NCBI GenBank assembly: GCA_030611625.1
Contig: JAUWPK010000102.1
Location: 1 to 9,768 of the forward strand
DNA from: Promethearchaeum sp.
Lineage (GTDB): Archaea; Asgardarchaeota; Lokiarchaeia; Sigyniarchaeales; Promethearchaeaceae
Direction: 5' to 3'
Length of the DNA: 9,768 bases
Made by a program: the position numbers and the translations under genes. Numbering within the stretch: position 1 is the first letter of the stretch; every line of letters begins with the position of its first letter. A model generated the notes under the pieces. That model had not been told where the DNA came from and searched no databases. It saw only the letters and a program-made list of their open reading frames with translations. Of this stretch, positions 6,092 through 9,768 are shown one piece after another.

Positions 6092-7613
6092 ATTTCTCGG
6101 CAAACCTCCAAATTTTTTCCGATTTACTTTTTTTCCAAAGGTTTACGAAAGAAAATAAGAAAAGTGGAAGGAAAAGAAATACAGGTGCAAGCCATTTATT
6201 GAAATATATCATAATTATCTGTAAAATTAACTGGGATACAACGTGAACAATCGCTCCTCCTCCAAAAAATTGATCTTTTAATTTAGAGACCTTATTATTT
6301 TTTTTCCAGATTGAATGATTTAGTTTCCCAGATAAACCGAACATTGCCCAAAAAGGAGTTAATGAAACAAAGTAGTATTTGTAGATTCCGAAATCATAAA
6401 ATACTAGTAGAGCAAAAAAGCTAAGAGAAGCTGAAAACCACATCAGGTAGTAGTATTCTTTCTCTGAAGAGTAAATCTTTTTTTTTGCAATTCTCCAGAA
6501 ATTTACATTGACAATTATTACAAATAATAACATAAAGAAATTGTAATGGAATAAAATTGAAAATCCAATTGTAATGAAAGTTGGAATTCTGAAAAGGAAT
6601 CCAATCCAAGCTAGAGCTAAATCCAACGCGCTACGATGATTTGCTCTATACATTTCCTCCCCTTCAATTAATGATGCATTTGGAAAATATCCTAAGAATC
6701 CATCTCTATTGTAAACTGTGACGACATTATCGAAAATTTCTATAATATTTTCAACTTTCAGATTGAATCCTCCAAATAAATGCTTAAAATATGTTTCTGG
6801 GATTGTAAAAATGAATGGTATTGAACAAATTATAAAAATAATGAATGGTATTGAAGTATAATATATTAATTTAGACCAATTCACCGATTTAATATATTCT
6901 ACAAATTTATTCTTCGATTTACTTTCATATTCCGAGATAGTATTAACTTTATATATAATTCCTAAAAGAAATACAGGTAGGAAAAAAATTGCAACTTGTT
7001 TAATACAAATAGCTATACCAATGAGTACCATTCCTGATTCATAACGTTCTTTACTAATTTTTAACATGCTCCAAACTATAAAAGTTGTAAAAACACCTGT
7101 GTTTTGCCATATATAATCTGAGTAAAGTAAATTGAAAGGGGATAATAATGTGAGTAGCATCATTGTAGTTGAAAATTTCCCACTTGCGCCAAGACTTTTA
7201 GAAAGATGAAAGACAAGATATCCAGTTGCGATATTGAAGATGAACATAACGATTGGTGCTGAAAAAATGGTCCATTTTGAAAAAAGATTAATTAAATAGT
7301 AATATAGGGGCGGATAAAGGTATCTTCCATTAAAAGCTTCTGAGTAAAGTGGTTCATTATTTAACCAATTATCCCGAAACATCATATAATCACCCTTAAA
7401 ATCACTTAATCCTTCTACATGCCACCATTCATTCGCCCATTCAGCAAAAATTGAATTAAATGTTACTGAAATGCCATTATTATAGCAGTATATGCCATAT
7501 AAAAAAAAGCCCAATTTTATGAGGATAGCTGTAATTAGGGCATAAATCATGTAATTTGGAAAATATTTATGATAAAATTTTTTGATTGGGGAAATTTTCA
7601 TGATTGACTTCAC
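6033..7613 (-). CDS. GT-C-type integral membrane glycosyltransferase (PIG-M/GT87-like)
   Basis: The 526-residue protein has about ten or eleven membrane helices and one large extracytoplasmic loop after helix 1, the layout of GT-C enzymes that use polyprenyl-phosphate sugars. The loop contains GDYMMFRDNW (74-83; D75, R80, D81), then EPLYSEAFNGRYLYPPL (87-103). This parallels the 'DY..F.DA...G.sPY.R..YRYtPL' signature of PIG-M-type mannosyltransferases and GT87 proteins. Further family-like segments are LLSPFNLLYSDYIWQN (155-170) and IKQVAIFFLPVFLL (204-217). The likely role is sugar transfer to a lipid or glycan on the outer face; donor and acceptor are unknown. The start is uncertain: GTG at 7613 overlaps the stop of the upstream transporter gene (GTGA, four bases), while the ATG at 7601 would leave an eight-base gap. 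Either way the pair is an operon. Its end overlaps the convergent coiled-coil gene by 59 bases. Confidence 0.72.
   Translation of the reverse strand: MKSIMKISPIKKFYHKYFPNYMIYALITAILIKLGFFLYGIYCYNNGISVTFNSIFAEWANEWWHVEGLSDFKGDYMMFRDNWLNNEPLYSEAFNGRYLYPPLYYYLINLFSKWTIFSAPIVMFIFNIATGYLVFHLSKSLGASGKFSTTMMLLTLLSPFNLLYSDYIWQNTGVFTTFIVWSMLKISKERYESGMVLIGIAICIKQVAIFFLPVFLLGIIYKVNTISEYESKSKNKFVEYIKSVNWSKLIYYTSIPFIIFIICSIPFIFTIPETYFKHLFGGFNLKVENIIEIFDNVVTVYNRDGFLGYFPNASLIEGEEMYRANHRSALDLALAWIGFLFRIPTFITIGFSILFHYNFFMLLFVIIVNVNFWRIAKKKIYSSEKEYYYLMWFSASLSFFALLVFYDFGIYKYYFVSLTPFWAMFGLSGKLNHSIWKKNNKVSKLKDQFFGGGAIVHVVSQLILQIIMIYFNKWLAPVFLFLPLFLFSFVNLWKKSKSEKIWRFAEKFNLNPTIYVDLQSLCAEPL
6113..6134 (+). terminator. 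Two T-tracts downstream of the coiled-coil gene
   Basis: Runs of six T (6113-6118) and seven T (6128-6134) begin 22 bases after the coiled-coil gene's stop. Archaeal RNA polymerase stops at such U-tracts without needing a hairpin. On the other strand the same bases encode lysines near the C terminus of the glycosyltransferase (LWKKSKSEK), so the tracts may simply be codons. Confidence 0.35.
6810..6855. repeat. 16-bp direct repeat, spaced 30 bp, inside the glycosyltransferase gene
   Basis: aatgaatggtattgaa occurs at 6810-6825 and again at 6840-6855. The 30-base period is exactly ten codons and produces a repeated SIPFI in a membrane helix (TSIPFIIFIICSIPFIFTIP). The second halves of the two units are only similar. 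It suggests a small in-frame duplication within a hydrophobic helix. Confidence 0.6.
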
Positions 7614-8539
7614 TTTTGGGATTTTTCGTAGGAGATAATTATCAGTGCTAGAACTTCAATTGTACATCCAATATAAAAAAATAAGCTCGGATTAGTTTTA
7701 AATATAATATATGATAATAAAGTTGCAAAAATTGGTTTCAGATACACAAGGTTAATCCCTTTTGAAGCTTCCATCTTGCTTATTCCTTTAAAGAATAAAA
7801 GATAAGAAACTCCAGTTGCAAGGATACCAAGATATAATAATATTAACCAAGTTCTCAAGTTTTGATTTATTAAAATTGTAAATTCTCCCGGAAGTGTAAG
7901 AAGTGGAATCATAAAAATAGATGATGTAAGGAAAGTAATGATATTAAAATCCAAGCTTGTTACTTTGAAAATTTCTTCATTCTCTTTAGTTTTTTCTAAT
8001 AAATTCTTTCCAATTATTAGGTCTACGCACCATAACGCAGTTCCAATGAAAACTAATATGTTACCCATCAAATATTCCGTCTGGAGAAAATCCTTGAATT
8101 TTAAATCAGTTATAATCATAATCATGCCTAAAAATCCTAAAATTATCCCAAAAATTTTTTTAAATGAACGCTTCTCACCTTTAAATAAGATCATATATGT
8201 GGAAATTAGAAGAGGATTCGAACTTATAATGGCAGCCGCCAAAAAGGGTTCAGTCATTGATGTTCCATAAGCAAATAAAGTCATTCCTACTGTTAAACCT
8301 AAGAATGAAGCAATAAGATATGATTTAGGAAAAGTTTTAATTAAAAATTTTAAAGTCTGAGTCTTTCGGGTAAGAATACTATAAATCAATAAACTTACCC
8401 CACCAATAAAAAATCGAAGAAAATTGATTAGAATTGGGGTTGTATTATCTAGAATTGAACTCATTGCGATTTCTATAGTGGCCCATAAAAAAATTGCTAT
8501 AATTAGATATATATAAGAAGAAAATGATTTTTTATCCAC
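7610..8539 (-). CDS. EamA/DMT-superfamily membrane transporter
   Basis: The 309-residue protein has ten predicted helices in two homologous EamA halves, about 10-143 and 158-303, which is the usual length and form of drug/metabolite exporters. Each half ends in the typical EamA pattern: SSNPLLISTYMILFKGEK followed by a Gly-rich helix, and VYLKPIFATLLSYIIF followed by IGCTIEVLALIII. Helix 1 carries the family's FLWATIEI start. Substrates of this superfamily range from amino acids and nucleotide sugars to lipid-linked sugars and cannot be told from sequence. The start is GTG at 8539: an in-frame TAA lies just upstream, and the next Met (26) would remove helix 1. There is no Shine-Dalgarno site, but a TATA-like box lies about 26 bases upstream, so the message is probably leaderless. 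The stop overlaps the glycosyltransferase GTG start, which suggests translational coupling and a joint role. Confidence 0.85.
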   Translation of the reverse strand: MDKKSFSSYIYLIIAIFLWATIEIAMSSILDNTTPILINFLRFFIGGVSLLIYSILTRKTQTLKFLIKTFPKSYLIASFLGLTVGMTLFAYGTSMTEPFLAAAIISSNPLLISTYMILFKGEKRSFKKIFGIILGFLGMIMIITDLKFKDFLQTEYLMGNILVFIGTALWCVDLIIGKNLLEKTKENEEIFKVTSLDFNIITFLTSSIFMIPLLTLPGEFTILINQNLRTWLILLYLGILATGVSYLLFFKGISKMEASKGINLVYLKPIFATLLSYIIFKTNPSLFFYIGCTIEVLALIIISYEKSQK

Positions 8540-8560
8540 AATTATTTAAATTGATCTTGG

Positions 8561-8570
8561 AATAAAATTT
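8561..8570 (-). promoter_or_regulatory. TATA-like box for the transporter-glycosyltransferase operon
   Basis: Read on the minus strand this is aaattttatt, centred about 26 bases before the GTG at 8539. The gene lacks a Shine-Dalgarno site, consistent with leaderless transcription from this box. It lies back to back with the aminopeptidase promoter in the gap between the two divergent genes. Confidence 0.4.
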
Positions 8571-8590
8571 TGAGTGAAAACAATTAAAAC

Positions 8591-8600
8591 ATATAAAAAA
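8591..8600 (+). promoter_or_regulatory. TATA box for the methionine aminopeptidase gene
   Basis: atataaaaaa, preceded by an A-rich aattaaaac that could act as the TFB recognition element, is centred 23-24 bases before the ATG at 8619. It is the best TATA match in the window and places transcription start at or next to that ATG. This argues against the upstream in-frame TTG at 8610, only about 15 bases from the box. Confidence 0.55.
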
Positions 8601-8618
8601 CATCATTAATTGAGAAGA

Positions 8619-9572
8619 ATGCCCCCTTTAGATTCTGAAATTACCGAAAAATACCTTAAAGCTGGACAAGCAGTTGCTCACGCTTTGAAATTAGCTTATA
8701 AATTAGCTCGACCGGGAACCAATTTATATGATCTGGCAACAATTTTAGAAAATGATATTATTGAACAAGGTGCTGATGGATGGTCATTTCCAGCTAACCT
8801 TTCTTTAGACGTAGAAGCTGCACATTATTCTCCAATAATAGATGATTCCAAGGTTTTACCAAATGAGGGTTTATTAAAAATTGATTTAGGTGGGCATGTT
8901 GATGGATATGTTTCTGACGCTGCAATTACAATAAATCTAGGAAATTCTGAAAAATATAATAATCTAATTAAAGCTGTGAAAGACGCGCTTTACGCTGCAA
9001 TCCCACTTTTCAAACCTGGAGTCACTTTGCATGATATAGGTGTTGCAATTGAAAAGGAAATAACCAAATTCGATGGTTTGAAGCCAGTTTCCAATCTTGG
9101 TGGTCACCAATTAAAACAATGGGATTTACATGCTGGTGCTTTTGTGCCAAATATTTCAAGATCACCCGAAAAATATGTTTTAAAAGAAGGAGATCAATTC
9201 GCTTGTGAACCTTTTGCAACGAATGGATATGGTGCTATTAAAAATGGGACTGATATGACAATATTTAGGGTTAAAGGCATTAAGAAGAAGAAGAATTTAC
9301 CGATGGCTGAAAGAATTCGTCTTCAAAATTTCAAAAAGAAATTTAAGACCTTCCCGTTTTCTCCGCGTTGGATTGACTTTATTCCGAAAGACCAAGTAAA
9401 CGCTGCAATAGCAAAGTATCATAGACAGGGTATATTGGACGGTTATCATGTGTTCCTCGAAAGGGGTAATGGAATTGTTTCCCAGCATGAACACACTATT
9501 ATAGTGACCAAAGATGGTGGAATCCCAACTACATGGTGGGAAGATTTTGATTACAAAGATCTCTGGAAGTAG
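8619..9572 (+). CDS. map: Methionine aminopeptidase, type II (archaeal)
   Basis: The enzyme removes the N-terminal methionine from new proteins in the cytoplasm. From the ATG at 8619 it has 317 residues. All five metal ligands of the M24 fold are visible: D89 (KIDLGG), D100 (YVSDAA), H163 (LGGHQL), E197 (FACEPFAT) and E291 (SQHEHTII). The substrate-side histidines H69 (AAHYSP) and H171 (DLHAG) are also present. The 11-residue spacing of the two Asp ligands and the helical insert before the last strand (basic, about 220-270, with KTFPFSPRW) mark type II, the archaeal/eukaryotic kind, without the long eukaryotic N-terminal extension. A short aromatic tail after the last strand (ending TTWWEDFDYKDLWK) goes beyond the usual archaeal end. 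The in-frame TTG at 8610 would add three residues, but the TATA box at 8591-8600 favours the ATG and a leaderless message. A nucleotidyltransferase gene follows after 19 bases. Confidence 0.95.
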   Translation: MPPLDSEITEKYLKAGQAVAHALKLAYKLARPGTNLYDLATILENDIIEQGADGWSFPANLSLDVEAAHYSPIIDDSKVLPNEGLLKIDLGGHVDGYVSDAAITINLGNSEKYNNLIKAVKDALYAAIPLFKPGVTLHDIGVAIEKEITKFDGLKPVSNLGGHQLKQWDLHAGAFVPNISRSPEKYVLKEGDQFACEPFATNGYGAIKNGTDMTIFRVKGIKKKKNLPMAERIRLQNFKKKFKTFPFSPRWIDFIPKDQVNAAIAKYHRQGILDGYHVFLERGNGIVSQHEHTIIVTKDGGIPTTWWEDFDYKDLWK

Positions 9573-9591
9573 CAATGATTGATGATTTCAT

Positions 9592-9768
9592 ATGAAAACT
9601 TTAATTTTGGCTGCTGGAAAAGGTTCAAGGGCTCAGGAACTAACAAAAAATTTACCGAAATCATTGTTCCCGCTAAACGATAAAGAAGAATCAACCTTAT
9701 CGCTACTTATTAGTACTTTAGCAGAAAGCCATTTCAACGATGTTATAATTGTTGGAGGGTATGAAATA
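9592..9768 (+). CDS. Sugar-nucleotidyltransferase-like protein (N-terminal fragment, cut by window end)
   Basis: The 59 residues visible begin MKTLILAAGKGSR and continue to LPKSLFPL, the nucleotide-binding start of the NTP_transferase family (GxGxR-type loop, then the conserved 'KPL.P' region, here KSLFPL). A strand VIIVGGYEI follows at the expected place. Enzymes of this type join a sugar phosphate or choline phosphate to a nucleoside triphosphate to form an activated donor; which one cannot be told from the fragment. The gene starts 19 bases after the aminopeptidase stop with no clear Shine-Dalgarno site and is probably co-transcribed. The rest lies outside the window. Confidence 0.85.
   Translation, partial: MKTLILAAGKGSRAQELTKNLPKSLFPLNDKEESTLSLLISTLAESHFNDVIIVGGYEI

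Noticed and set aside
6421..6609. Minus-strand 62-codon frame inside the glycosyltransferase gene
   Set aside because: It overlaps the real gene in another frame on the same strand, with no ribosome binding site or recognisable domain.
7938..8270. Plus-strand 110-codon frame antisense to the transporter gene
   Set aside because: The opposite strand encodes conserved EamA helices; the frame's Ile/Lys/Pro-rich translation is what complementing hydrophobic codons gives.
9022..9575. Minus-strand frames of 65 and 92 codons under the aminopeptidase gene
   Set aside because: They are antisense to the metal-binding region of an unambiguous methionine aminopeptidase.

Overview
The window looks archaeal, AT-rich and gene-dense, and most likely comes from an Asgard (Promethearchaeota, Lokiarchaeia-like) genome. 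The archaeal call rests on a complete type II methionine aminopeptidase of archaeal length and layout, and on several starts without Shine-Dalgarno sites that have TATA-like boxes centred about 24-27 bases upstream, the spacing expected of leaderless archaeal transcripts. The Asgard call is weaker. It rests on a protein that appears to join a longin/uDENN-like domain to a long coiled coil, on an eukaryote-like GT-C glycosyltransferase, and on overall style.

Layout: (1) 1-110 is the probable tail of an upstream gene. (2) 137-4111, plus strand: a GCS2-type carboxylate-amine (glutamate-cysteine ligase-like) ligase, an amidohydrolase with a long unassigned C-terminal extension, and a six-helix membrane protein, with short gaps (29 bases or fewer). 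(3) 4092-4889, minus strand: a second six-helix membrane protein, a paralogue of the one it meets tail to tail. (4) 4898-6091, plus strand: the longin-like/coiled-coil protein, which shares a near-palindromic promoter with the membrane gene. (5) 8539 down to 6033, minus strand: a two-gene unit of an EamA/DMT transporter followed by a GT-C membrane glycosyltransferase. (6) 8619-9768, plus strand: methionine aminopeptidase followed by the N-terminal part of a sugar-nucleotidyltransferase cut by the window end.

How the genes may work together: the ligase and amidohydrolase have the look of a small-molecule cassette, one making an amide bond and the other perhaps cleaving a C-N bond; the product is unknown. 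The GT-C enzyme, the DMT protein and possibly the nucleotidyltransferase point to glycan or glycolipid assembly at the membrane, and the two DUF998/Frag1-like proteins could also be membrane-lipid related, but that is inference. No rRNA, tRNA, CRISPR array, IS element or integrase is seen. The longest gap between genes is about 80 bases (8540-8618).
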